Source: Enterobacter sp. EA-1 (GTDB lineage Bacteria > Pseudomonadota > Gammaproteobacteria > Enterobacterales > Enterobacteriaceae). Taken from it: a stretch of DNA of 64,000 bases. How positions within the stretch are numbered: the stretch's first letter is position 1; every line of letters begins with the position of its first letter. Below, piece after piece: positions 30,887-41,110 of the stretch. The notes below the pieces were generated by a model that saw only the letters and a program-made list of their open reading frames with translations, was not told the DNA's origin and searched no databases. The stretch is from assembly GCA_002886105.1 (NCBI GenBank), contig CP025776.1:3410001-3474000 (forward strand). The letters are read 5' to 3'. A program made the position numbers and the translations under genes.

Positions 30887-31939
30887 TTATTCCGCATCCA
30901 GCCCTTTATCAATGACGATTTTCACCGGTACGCGCTGCACGATTTTGACAAAATTACCGGTAGCATTTTCCGACGGGAACGCAGCGAATTTCGACCCACT
31001 GCCCTGCTGGATGCTGTCGATATGCCCTTCCAGTTCCATATCCGGCCGGGCATCCACTTTGACGCTCACTTTGTTGCCCGGACGCATACGCGCCAGTTGC
31101 GACTCTTTAAAATTCGCCACCACCCACACGTCTGGTGAAACCAGCGAAAACAGTGCGGTGCCTGCCTGCACCAGCGTACCGTTTTGCACATTGCGTTTGG
31201 TGATAAAGCCGTCGAACGGCGCGCGCACTTCCGTCCACGACAGATTAAGCGTGGCGGTTTCTAACTGCGCTTTGGCCTGTTCAACCTGCTGCTGGCGGGC
31301 TTCGACATTGGTTTCCTGCTGGCGGATCTGCAACTGCACCTGATCCGCCACTTCCAGTTGTGCCTGAGCGCTGGCGAGTTGCGCCTGAGCGCTGCGTAAC
31401 TGGGCGTTGGCGCTATCGATGTTCTGTTGCGTGGTTGCCCGGGGATCGACGCCACGCTGGCGACGGTATGCCGCTTCGGCGTTCGCCAGTCAGCTTTGGC
31501 TTTCAGCACCGGGCGCGGGCTTCATCACGCTGCGCCGGGTACTGCACTTTTGACAGCGCCAGTTGCGCCTGTGATTGATGTAGCTGCGCCGTTGCCAGCC
31601 CCAGTTGCGCCTGCGCCTGATCGCGCTGGGCTTTTGCATCACGAGGATCGATGACCACCAGCAAGTCGCCCTTTTCACCCGCTGATTATCTTTCACCCGC
31701 AGTTCGGTGACATAACCCGCGACTTTCGGTGCAACGGTTACCGCATCGCCATCGGTAAAGGCGTCATCGGTCGTCTCTTCATTGCGGGTTAACAACCACC
31801 ATACCAGCGCAACGATCACCATGACGCCAACCACGATGGCGAGAATGATCAAGGGCTTCTTTCCGGGGCGTTTACGTGCGTTGTTATCGTCTTTGTCATT
31901 GTCCTGAACGGCGTCAGGATGCGTTGTGTTTTCTGCCAT
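30887..31939 (-). CDS. Membrane fusion protein, EmrA/HlyD-like (frameshifted)
   Basis: Periplasmic adaptor anchored by one N-terminal helix (KKPLIILAIVVGVMVIVALVWWLL). The N terminus is acidic and Asn-rich (MAENTTHPDAVQDNDKDDNN). Barrel-sandwich halves flank a coiled-coil hairpin rich in Gln and Ala: DAFTDGDAVTVAPKVAGYVTEL, QVEQAKAQLETATLNLSWTEVRAPFDGFI, and SPDVWVVANFKESQLARMRPG. About 350 residues. Frame breaks near 31670, 31510 and 31490. First gene of adaptor-pump-channel; a sigma70-like promoter and an 11-bp leader hairpin lie upstream. Confidence 0.9.
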
Positions 31940-31960
31940 AGTATCGCAACAGTCCTGTCA

Positions 31961-31989
31961 GGTAACGGCGCCGGGGGTGCGCCGTTACC
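31961..31989 (-). promoter_or_regulatory. Perfect 11-bp inverted repeat in the efflux operon leader
   Basis: GGTAACGGCGC and GCGCCGTTACC flank a 7-base loop (CGGGGGT on the plus strand), between the predicted promoter and the EmrA-like start. It could be an operator or a leader hairpin. No U-run follows on the minus strand. Confidence 0.6.
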
Positions 31990-32004
31990 TAAAGTTAGGC
32001 GGTT

Positions 32005-32033
32005 GCTATACATTTGCCGTGATAAACTGACAA
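32005..32033 (-). promoter_or_regulatory. Predicted sigma70 promoter of the efflux operon
   Basis: On the minus strand TTGTCA and TATAGC are separated by exactly 17 bp. Transcription would start near 31998 and run through the leader inverted repeat. Confidence 0.6.
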
Positions 32034-32040
32034 ATCAGCA

Positions 32041-33164
32041 CTATCTGAATAAGAATAATCCGTAGCCGACCAGTGCGGCCCACAGCAGCATAGGGAGGGA
32101 ATAGAGATGGAAGCGCCACCAGATTCGGCGGTCATTTGCCATCCGCAAAGCAATCAGATTGGCCAGCGATCCGGGCAGTAAACCGAAACCGCCCACGTTC
32201 ACCGCCCGGTGCCAGTAAGGTGTCTGGCGGCACATAGTTGAGCAGCAAAATGGTGGCCGGTACGTTACTGATAAATTGCGACAGCCCAATCGCTGTCAGC
32301 CACAAGCCCGGGGCGAAAGCTGATCTGGCGCTGGTGAGCACACTGTGCAGTGCTGGGAGCTGGATCAACAAATGCACATCGATAAACATAGCGATAAACA
32401 CCAGCAGCAGCGTCCAGTCCACGCTCAGCACGACCCGGCGCGCCAGCAGCAAGAACCCTGCCGCTACCAGCACCAGCCCCCACAGCTCCTGCTTCCAGCT
32501 CCAGTGCGGTAATAAAGATGAGATAAAAACCGAGGCAGCTCCATACCAGCGTTGGCTGCCAGTCCGCCGTTTTGCTGCCGCTATGATAGTTCAGCGCTTT
32601 TGCGGAAAAACAGAACCAGCACAGCGCCAGCAGGGTCACCATCATCGCCAGCGCCAAGGGTGTCATCTGCCAGATAAACGCCGGGAAAGAGAGTCCGGAA
32701 CGGCCCCAGATGAGAATATTTTGCGGATTGCCAATCGGGGTTAACAACGATCCGGCGTTAACCGCCAGCGCTTCAAAATGATCAGCCGGTTGACCGGGAT
32801 CTCACACAGCTTTTTTAGCGTAATGGTCAGCGGTACGACGATAAACAGCGCGACGTCGTTGGTCAGAAAGGTAGAGAGCAGCGCGGCCGCCAGCACCATA
32901 AACATGGCCAGTCGCCGTTCCGTATGAAAACGGCGCACCATTCGCCGCCCAATCACATCAAAATAACCGCTCAGCTCCACCCCCTTTGGTCAGCAACATT
33001 AAGCCGCTAAGGGTGATAATCGTGTGCCAGTCGATGGCGCCAGCCGCTTTTGGCGCAAAGGGAACGGCAAAACAGAGCACAATGCCGATGAGCAGTAAAA
33101 GGTGTAAAAGCGGTCGTGCGCCAGAGCGCGGAAAAACGGCATGCTCATTCAGGAGATTGCTCAT
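32041..33164 (-). CDS. ybiR: Putative anion transporter YbiR (ArsB/NhaD-like) (frameshifted)
   Basis: Polytopic inner-membrane protein of about 374 residues in the CitMHS/ArsB-type ion transporter superfamily; substrate unknown. Recognisable parts: [65 protein letters not shown], and [22 protein letters not shown]. Frame breaks near 32985, 32785, 32745, 32485, 32320, 32205. The start ATG (33164) lies inside the last codons of mntR, a 20-bp overlap, so the two genes are co-translated. Confidence 0.92.
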
Positions 33165-33609
33165 GTTGCAGCGTAAAGCGGCGGAAACAGTCGAGAGTTT
33201 CCTGACTGACGTGGTGTTCCATACCTTCGGCATCGCGGCGGGCGATTTCCGGGCTAACCCCGAGTACCAGTAAAAAGCTCTCAACGATTTGGTGGCGTTC
33301 GCGACTCTCTTGCGCCAGTTTTTCCCCTTCAGGTGTGAGGAACACGCCACGCCGGGGATCTGCTCAATCAGACCCACCGTCGCCAGCCTTTTCAGCATCT
33401 TGGCAACGGTGGGCTGCGAGACGCCAAGACGCGCCGCCATATCCACGGGCTTCGCCCACTTCGCGAATCAAATCAGAAATCAGTTCGACATAGTCGTCAA
33501 TCAACTCACGACGATGCGCTTCGCGCACCTGACGAAAGCCTTCAACATGCTCTTCAACATTTACCAGCGTCACTTTTTTATTGTTTGCTTTACCTGCGCG
33601 ACGGTTCAT
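33145..33609 (-). CDS. mntR: Manganese-responsive regulator MntR (frameshifted)
   Basis: DtxR-family repressor/activator of manganese homeostasis. The helix-turn-helix is [28 protein letters not shown]. Metal-binding residues lie in the [34 protein letters not shown] stretch. Start ATG 33609 ([21 protein letters not shown]) is preceded by GAGGAAG. Frame breaks near 33445 and 33355. About 155 residues. It is divergent from mntS, whose promoter region carries MntR-type boxes. Confidence 0.95.
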
Positions 33610-33701
33610 TGTGCTTCCTCTGACAGTGTGACGCCTGTGCAGCATCATATAAGAGAAGCGCCATTGTAAACCATCCGTGAACCAGCACAAAAATTAACGT
33701 G

Positions 33702-33736
33702 ATAGCCATAGCTATACAACATAGCCTGTGCTATAT
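33702..33736. promoter_or_regulatory. MntR-type boxes upstream of mntS
   Basis: ACATAGC-CTGT-GCTATAT at 33719-33736 fits the known MntR pattern of ATAGC and GCTAT half-sites. A shorter palindrome ATAGCCATAGCTAT lies just before it. The position in the 186-bp mntR/mntS gap fits manganese repression of mntS. Confidence 0.7.
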
Positions 33737-33795
33737 CTGTATGTAATGTACTCACCTTTCACGGATGGAAAGGGGGCAAACGTAAGGAGGAGAAG

Positions 33796-33927
33796 ATGAA
33801 TGAGTTCAAGAGGTGTATGCGCGTGTTTAGTCACTCTCCCTTTAAAGTGCGTTTAATGCTGCTGAATATGCTGTGCGATATGATTAACGGCAAACCGCAG
33901 CAAAACCACGATAACCCTTCACACTAA
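33796..33927 (+). CDS. mntS: Small protein MntS, manganese chaperone/exporter inhibitor
   Basis: Intact 43-residue frame beginning MNEFKRCMRVFSHSPFKVR, nearly identical to E. coli MntS. MntS raises free cytoplasmic manganese, chiefly by blocking the exporter MntP. A strong AAGGAGGAG lies 4 bp upstream. The tail NGKPQQNHDNPSH is longer by one residue than in E. coli. MntR boxes lie upstream and a terminator follows at once. In E. coli this gene overlaps the RybA transcript. Confidence 0.95.
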   Translation: MNEFKRCMRVFSHSPFKVRLMLLNMLCDMINGKPQQNHDNPSH

Positions 33928-33928
33928 T

Positions 33929-33955
33929 GCGGCGTCGCGGTACGCCGCTTCATTT
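33929..33955 (+). terminator. Terminator after mntS
   Basis: Stem GCGGCGT / ACGCCGC with a 6-base loop, followed by TTCATTTTT, 2 bp after the mntS stop. The next 250 bp up to opgE hold no visible gene and should contain the opgE promoter. Confidence 0.8.
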
Positions 33956-34207
33956 TTCTGTCACAATTCCCCGTCATACTGGCTAATTCATCTAAAAATC
34001 CGCCTGTTTTTGTTGGTTTGCAATCATTCTCTCAAAACAACCGCTTAGCGGGTGTTGACCTTCTTAGTGCCTCGCTTTATCTTTTGCGCTGCCCTGCACA
34101 AATTGCGGCTCGCAGATGCGGACCCCCTCCCCTCTTCACACGCACTGTCCGGCAGGTTTTGACCCTTACGCCGCGGTGAGCACATGGCGTTTTCGCGATA
34201 GTCATCA

Positions 34208-35793
34208 ATGAGCCTAATTCTTAAAGAATCCGTTGCGTTCCGCAGCCATACGATTAACCCGTGGACGGGTTTCTATTTTCTCCAGTCAATGGTGATCAAT
34301 TCTGCTCTTGGTTACGAATTTAGCGTACTGTATGCCATCGTCTTTACCTGCGCCTTGCTGGTGCTGTGGCGTCATGCACCCCGCGCGCAAAAAAATATTT
34401 ATCGTTATAACCTCGCTGGTTGCCGCCTGCTATTTCCCGTTTGGCCGGGCGTATGGCGCGCCAAACTTTAATACTGCTGGCGCTGCACTCGACCAATATG
34501 GAAGAGTCGACGGAAATTCTGACTATCTTTCCGTGGTATCACTACGCGATTGGCGTGTTTATTTTCGCGCTCGGTATCGTATCGTTGCGCCGCCGGGTGA
34601 CCACACCGTCAACGCCGTGGCTGAAATGGGACACGATGGGCGTGATTTTTGTGTTGGTTCCTACTTTATCGGCCCGGTGCAAAACCACTTTCATGGCTTC
34701 GAGTTTCGCTTATACGATACCGGCGTTCCGGTGTTGCGCTTTGTGCGCGATGTGGCGGTGAACAACTACGAAGTGGTGAAAGAGCAGGAGAACATGGCGC
34801 AACTCTCGCGCATGAAAGACACCGGAATGTGCTGGCGGTCAAACCGAAATACCATACCTATGTTGTCGTGATTGGCGAAAGCGTGCGCCGCGACGCCATG
34901 GGCTCTTTTGGCGGTCACTGGAACAATACCCCTTTCTCCAGTCAGGTAAATGGTAACTTGTTCACGGATTACATCTCCGCCAGCGGTTCAACGCAAAAAT
35001 CCCTCGGTCTGACGTTAAACCGCGTGGTGAATGGTGAGCCCCAGTATCAGGATAACTTTGTCACGCTGGCGAACCGCGCCGGTTTCCAGACCGGTGGTTC
35101 TCGAATCAGGGTCAGATTGGCGAATATGACACCGCCATTGCCAGCATCGCGAAACGCGCCGATGAGGTGCAATTCCTGAAAAACGGTGATTTTGAAGCGA
35201 ACAAAAACGCCCGCGATGAAGATCTGCTGAAGATGACCGCGCAGGTCTTTTCAACGGCCCGCAAACAACCGCAACTGATTGTGCTGCATTTGATGGGTTC
35301 GCATCCGCAAGCCTGCGACCGCACAGGCGGAAAATACAACGAGTTTGTGCAATCGAAAGAGACCTCCTGCTATCTCTACTCCATTACCCAGACCGATGAT
35401 CTGCTCGGCAAGCTGTACTCACAGTTGGTGAATACCGGCGACAGCTTCTCTATGGTCTACTTCTCCGATCATGGACTGGCATTCCAAAGAGCGCGGCAAA
35501 GAGGTGCAGTATCTGGCGCATGACGACCATTTCCAGCAAAACTTTCAGGTGCCATTTATGGTGCTGTCCAGCGATGATAAAACGCATCGGGTGATTAAGG
35601 CGCGTCGTTCAGCGAACGACTTTTGAGTTTCTTCTCGCAGTGGACGGGGATCACCACCGAGCAGATTAAAAATTCTTACCGTTTTATTTCCGAGCAAAAA
35701 GCCAGCCCAGCCTACATTACCAACTTTAAGTTACAGAAAGTTGACTACAACCATCTGGGCACGGATATCTTCGAAACACGCAGTCGCCGTTAA
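34208..35793 (+). CDS. opgE: Phosphoethanolamine transferase OpgE (YbiP) (frameshifted)
   Basis: Inner-membrane enzyme with a periplasmic sulfatase-fold domain; in E. coli it adds phosphoethanolamine to osmoregulated periplasmic glucans. N-terminal helices begin with FYFLQSMVINSALGYEFSVLY. The catalytic region reads YVVVIGESVRRDAMGSFGGHW, then SGSTQKSLGLTLNR (Thr/Ser nucleophile region), VLHLMGSHPQACDR, and VYFSDHGLAF, the metal-binding DHG. The end is NHLGTDIFETRSRR. Frame breaks near 34395, 34470, 34600, 34680, 34835, 35098, 35475 and 35610. About 528 residues, as in E. coli. Confidence 0.94.
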
Positions 35794-35815
35794 GCTTTTT
35801 ACGTTTACTGCAGAC

Positions 35816-35842
35816 AAAAATCCGCCCGATGGGCGGATTTTT
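35816..35842. terminator. Bidirectional terminator between opgE and ompX
   Basis: AAAAATCCGCCC and GGGCGGATTTTT form a perfect 12-bp stem with a 3-base loop, with A- and T-runs on either side; it serves both convergent genes. Confidence 0.9.
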
Positions 35843-35857
35843 ATATCGCCGAAGCGA

Positions 35858-36367
35858 TTAGAAGCGGTAACCAACACCGGCAATCCAGTGCCAACGTCAA
35901 CGCTACGGATACGGCTCTGCTCGTAGGAGAAGTCCAGAGCAACGTTTTCCATCGGGTTGAACTGCAGACCAGCGCCGTAAGAGAAACCATAATCGCTGGT
36001 GTCAGAGGTTTTAGCCACTGCTTCAGTCTGCTGGAATTTACCGTAGCCAACACCGACAACACCGTAGATGCTTGCCCAGTCGTTGATGCGGTAAGCCGGA
36101 CCAGCAGTGATGCCGTAGTACTGAGCTTTGTTGTAGACGCTGTCTTCGGTACGATCTTTTCAGTGTACGTAAAGGAACCGATCACACCCAGCGGGCTGTT
36201 GTCTTGCTCGTAACGGTATTTCAGGTTGAAACCGTTAGTTTTGTTCGCGATGCCCTGCGCGTCGCTCTGAGCATAACCACCGGTTACGGTAGATGTTGCT
36301 GCAACTGCGGAACCTGCGGATACCGCCAGAAGTGCGGCCAGTGCTGAAAGACATGCAATTTTTTCAT
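35858..36367 (-). CDS. ompX: Outer membrane protein OmpX (frameshifted)
   Basis: Small eight-stranded beta-barrel of about 170 residues. After restoring one A near 36360 the signal peptide reads MKKIACLSALAALLAVSAG, cleaved after AVA. Barrel segments: GGYAQSDAQG, NGFNLKYRYEQDNSPLGVIGSFTYTEK, YYGITAGPAYRINDWASIYGVVGVGYGKF, GFSYGAGLQFNPMENVALDFSYEQSRI, ending IAGVGYRF after correcting near 35885. Another break lies near 36160. GAGGTGG precedes the ATG. OmpX is a known target of small RNAs in enterobacteria. Confidence 0.96.
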
Positions 36368-36508
36368 AACCACCTCAAATGTGCTTCAAGCAAATCCTAC
36401 GTCCTACGTTTTTAATATATCAAAATTGTTAAGAAACTCTTTGCGCGAAACGATGTCTAAAGCGTCATTTCATGTAACAGAACGTTTCCGCCCTTGACCA
36501 ACTCTTTC

Positions 36509-36612
36509 AAAAAAAAGCCGTTTCTCCGCATAACGTACCATTATGATGACTTACAAACGGCACGTTCATCCAGATAATTCCTAAAAGGACAGGTTAATTA
36601 ACCACCAGATGC
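36509..36612 (-). ncRNA. Candidate small RNA upstream of ompX, about 104 nt
   Basis: On the minus strand a promoter (36618-36647) is followed about 100 bp later by a terminator-like structure: GCCGTTT (36555-36561 side) pairs with AAACGGC (36517-36523), and eight U follow (36509-36516). The loop holds a smaller CATAA/TTATG hairpin. The 5' part contains the 12-bp palindrome GGTTAATTAACC. The transcript would end before the ompX promoter, so it is not an ompX leader. I do not recognise it as a named RNA. This is prediction only. Confidence 0.4.
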
Positions 36613-36617
36613 CCTCT

Positions 36618-36647
36618 ATTCTACGGATATTCCGCCCGCCTTTTCAA
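36618..36647 (-). promoter_or_regulatory. Promoter of the candidate small RNA
   Basis: Minus strand TTGAAA, 18 bp, TAGAAT; start expected near 36612. Both hexamers match sigma70 at five of six positions or close to it. Confidence 0.45.
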
Positions 36648-36727
36648 CAAACGCTCAACCGGCCGGGGGTAATTCCAAGCAGACTGACTGTTTTACTTTC
36701 AGTTGACATAAATTGACGGGAGAAAGG

Positions 36728-37604
36728 ATGCCGGGCTGTCTCGTAACATGCCGGTATGGCTACCGGTTAGTGTGTGCTTCTTATTGCGATGATCTCCATT
36801 CAGGGCGGCGCATCGCTGGCGAAATCGCTGTTTCCTCTGGTCGGCGCGCTGGGTGTAACGGCGCTGCGACTGGCGCTGGGCACGTTCATCCCGGCGATCA
36901 TATTCAAACCGGCGACTACGCTTCACGCCGGAACAGCGCCTGCCGCTGCTGTTTTATGGGCTGTCGTTGGGCGGTATGAACTATATGTTCTATCTCTCGA
37001 TTCAGACCGTACCGTTAGGCGTAGCCGTTGCGCTGGAGTTCACCGGCCCGCTGGCGGTGGCGTTATTCTCTTCCCGTCGCGCGGTGGATTTTATCTGGGT
37101 GGTGCTGGCGGTGCTCGGTCTGTGGTACTTATTGCCGCTGGGCGACAACGTCTCCCACGTAGATTTAACCGGTGCCGCATTGGCGCTGGGCGCAGGTGCC
37201 TGTTGGGCGGTGTACATTCTTTCCGGTCAGCGCGCAGGCGAAGAACACGGTCCGGCGACCGTGGCGCTGGGTTCATTGATTGCCGCGCTGATTTTGGCGC
37301 ATTCCAGTCCGGTGAGTTGCTGTGGCACTGGTCGGTATTACCATTGGGTATCGCCGTGGCTATTTTATCGACAGCATTACCCTACTCGCTTGAGATGATT
37401 GCCCTGACCCGTTTGCCGACCCGCACCTTCGGAACGCTCATGAGCATGGAACCAGCACTGGCGGCAATATCAGGCATGATTTTCCTCGGCGAGACACTCA
37501 CCTTCCAGCAGGTGCTAGCGCTGATGGCGATTGTCATTGCCTCGATGGGATCAACGCTCACGCTGCGACGGGAAGGTAAAATCAAAGAAGTGGATATCGG
37601 CTAG
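36728..37604 (+). CDS. rhtA: Threonine/homoserine exporter RhtA (frameshifted)
   Basis: EamA/DMT-family exporter with ten helices, about 292 residues. The N terminus MPG then SRNMPVWLPVSVLL is recovered after correcting near 36740 and 36775. Then: GGASLAKSLFPLVGALGVTALRLALG, LEFTGPLAVALFSSRRAVDFIW, DLTGAALALGAGACWAVYILSGQRAGEEHGPATV, and LTRLPTRTFGTLMSMEPALAAISG; the end is IKEVDIG. More breaks near 36890, 36920 and 37300. AGAAAGG precedes the ATG. The 360-bp gap to ompX holds the candidate small RNA on the other strand and otherwise no visible gene. Confidence 0.94.
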
Positions 37605-37612
37605 AATAATTA

Positions 37613-37646
37613 TTATTCAGCGTGGGATAATCCTCACGCTGAATAA
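37613..37646. terminator. Long hairpin after rhtA
   Basis: TTATTCAGCGTG and CACGCTGAATAA form a perfect 12-bp stem around a 10-base loop, 8 bp after the rhtA stop. There is no clear U-run, so it may end transcription weakly or protect the 3' end. The next 140 bp are A+T-rich and lead into the dps promoter. Confidence 0.55.
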
Positions 37647-37788
37647 CGACATGGTTAAACAGACATTATTTCTTACCTTTATGTACATTTCTCATTAATT
37701 AGAGTTAATGAGAAATCACCGCCTACCAATTAATTTAATTACTCATAATATTCATATAGTTAACATTAAATTCTCACAAATCCATCCG

Positions 37789-37809
37789 TTATATAGCTTT
37801 TGCTATTGA
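37789..37809. promoter_or_regulatory. Putative MntR box upstream of dps
   Basis: ATAGC-TTTT-GCTAT at 37793-37806 has the same half-sites and spacing as the mntS box. MntR is known to act on dps in E. coli. Confidence 0.6.
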
Positions 37810-37842
37810 ACCGATAGGCATAGCCAAATCAGAAAACCTTAA

Positions 37843-38409
<567 letters not shown>

Positions 38410-38429
38410 TCCATAAGCATTATCAATGA

Positions 38430-38455
38430 CCCCTCGCTTTCATACGAGGGGGTTT
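38430..38455 (+). terminator. Terminator after dps
   Basis: CCCCTCG and CGAGGGG with an 8-base loop, then GTTTG. It begins 20 bp after the corrected dps stop. Confidence 0.75.
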
Positions 38456-39516
<1,061 letters not shown>

Positions 39517-39602
39517 TTATTATAAAATTTAAAGCGTTACACCTCAGGGGCGGCTTTCGCCCCTGATACATTTGTTATAACCACGGTATACAGGAACACA
39601 TC

Positions 39603-40266
39603 ATGCAGTTTGACTGGAGCGCCATCTGGCCCGCCATTCCGCTTCTGATTGAAGGGGCGAAAATGACGTTGTGGATCTCGGTCCTCGGCTTAATTGGCGG
39701 GTTGATTATCGGCCTTGCGGCGGGTTTCGCTCGCACCTTTGGCGGCTGGATCGCCAACCACATCGCACTGGTATTTATTGAAGTTATCCGCGGCACGCCC
39801 ATTGTCGTGCAGGTCATGTTTATCTATTTTGCCCTGCCGATGGCGTTCAACGATTTGCGTATCGACCCGTTTAGCGCAGCGGTCGTGACCATCATGATCA
39901 ACTCGGGCGCCTACATCGCGGAAATTACCCGCGGCGCTGTACTCTCGATCCATAAAGGCTTCCGTGAAGCGGGCCCTCGGCGTTGGGTTTATCGCGCGGT
40001 GAAACCATTCGCCACGTGATCCTGCCGCTGGCGCTGCGCCGTATGCTGCCGCCGCTGGGTAACCAGTGGATCATCAGCATCAAAGATACGTCGCTGTTTA
40101 TTGTTATCGGCGTCGCTGAACTAACCCGCCGGGGGGCAAGAGATCATCGCCGGCAACTTCCGCGCGCTGGAGATCTGGAGCGCCGTTGCGGTGGTTTATC
40201 TGATTATCACTCTGGTTCTGAGCTTTATTCTGCGTCGTCTTGGAAAGAAGGATGAAAATCCTGTGA
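39603..40266 (+). CDS. glnP: Glutamine ABC permease GlnP (frameshifted)
   Basis: Inner-membrane permease of the HisM family, 219 residues after correction. [21 protein letters not shown] opens it. The core has [24 protein letters not shown] and [26 protein letters not shown], the EAA loop. [28 protein letters not shown] follows. Breaks near 39975 (two extra bases), 40130 and 40240. With the last corrected, the end is LERRMKIL and the TGA (40264-40266) overlaps the glnQ GTG start by four bases. Confidence 0.95.
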
Positions 40267-40986
40267 TTGAATTTAAAAACGTTTCCAAGCACTTTGGCCA
40301 GACCCAAGCGCTGCACAACATTGATCTGAGCATTACCCGAGGGTGAAGTGGTGGTGATTATCGGGCCTTCCGGCTCCGGTAAATCGACGCTGCTGCGCTG
40401 CATCAACAAGCTCGAAGAGATCACCAGCGGCGAACTGATTGTCGATGGCTTGAAAGTTAACGATCCGAAAGTGGATGAGCGCCTGATCCGCCAGGAAGCC
40501 GGCATGGTGTTCCAGCAGTTTTATCTGTTCCCGCACCTGACGGCGCTGGAAAACGTCATGTTCGGCCCGCTGCGCGTACGCGGCACGAAAAAACAGGACG
40601 CTGAAAAACTCGCTAAAGAGCTGCTGGCGAAAGTGGGTCTCGCAGAGCGCGCCCACCACTATCCGTCTGAGCTGTCCGGCGGCCAACAGCAGCGTGTGGC
40701 AATTGCCCGCGCGCTGGCGGTAAAACCGAAAATGATGCTGTTTGATGAGCCAACCTCTGCACTCGACCCGGAACTGCGCCACGAAGTACTGAAAGTGATG
40801 CAGGATCTGGCGGAAGAAGGCATGACCATGGTGATCGTCACTCACGAAATCGGCTTTGCCGAGAAAGTGGCTTCCCGTCTGATTTTCATTGATAAAGGCC
40901 GCATTGCCGAAGATGGCAACCCGCAGCAACTTATTGAAAATCCGCCGAGCCCGCGCCTGCAGGAGTTCCTGCAGCACGTCTCCTGA
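40263..40986 (+). CDS. glnQ: Glutamine import ATPase GlnQ (frameshifted)
   Basis: ABC ATPase of 240 residues. Walker [11 protein letters not shown]-loop [15 protein letters not shown], signature [15 protein letters not shown], Walker [15 protein letters not shown], and H-loop [10 protein letters not shown]. Start GTG at 40263 ([18 protein letters not shown]) within the glnP stop. One extra C near 40340 breaks the frame between ITR and [10 protein letters not shown] terminator follows. Confidence 0.97.
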
Positions 40987-40993
40987 TAGCACC

Positions 40994-41020
40994 GGCCCTC
41001 TTCATGAGGGGGCTTTTTTT
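40994..41020 (+). terminator. Terminator after glnQ
   Basis: CCCTC / GAGGG stem with loop TTCAT, extended by GG/GC pairing and followed by seven T. Confidence 0.85.
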
Positions 41021-41110
41021 ACCCTCTCTCCGGATTTATCCCAATTCCTCTGCGCGGCATTACGGCATCTATACTTATCATTTTGCGGGATTTTCTCACC
41101 GGAGGAGCCT

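Noticed and set aside
36507-36569. A 20-codon frame on the minus strand (ATG at 36569) inside the candidate small RNA
   Set aside because: Its last codons and stop lie in or beyond the terminator U-run, so the RNA would end before the stop.
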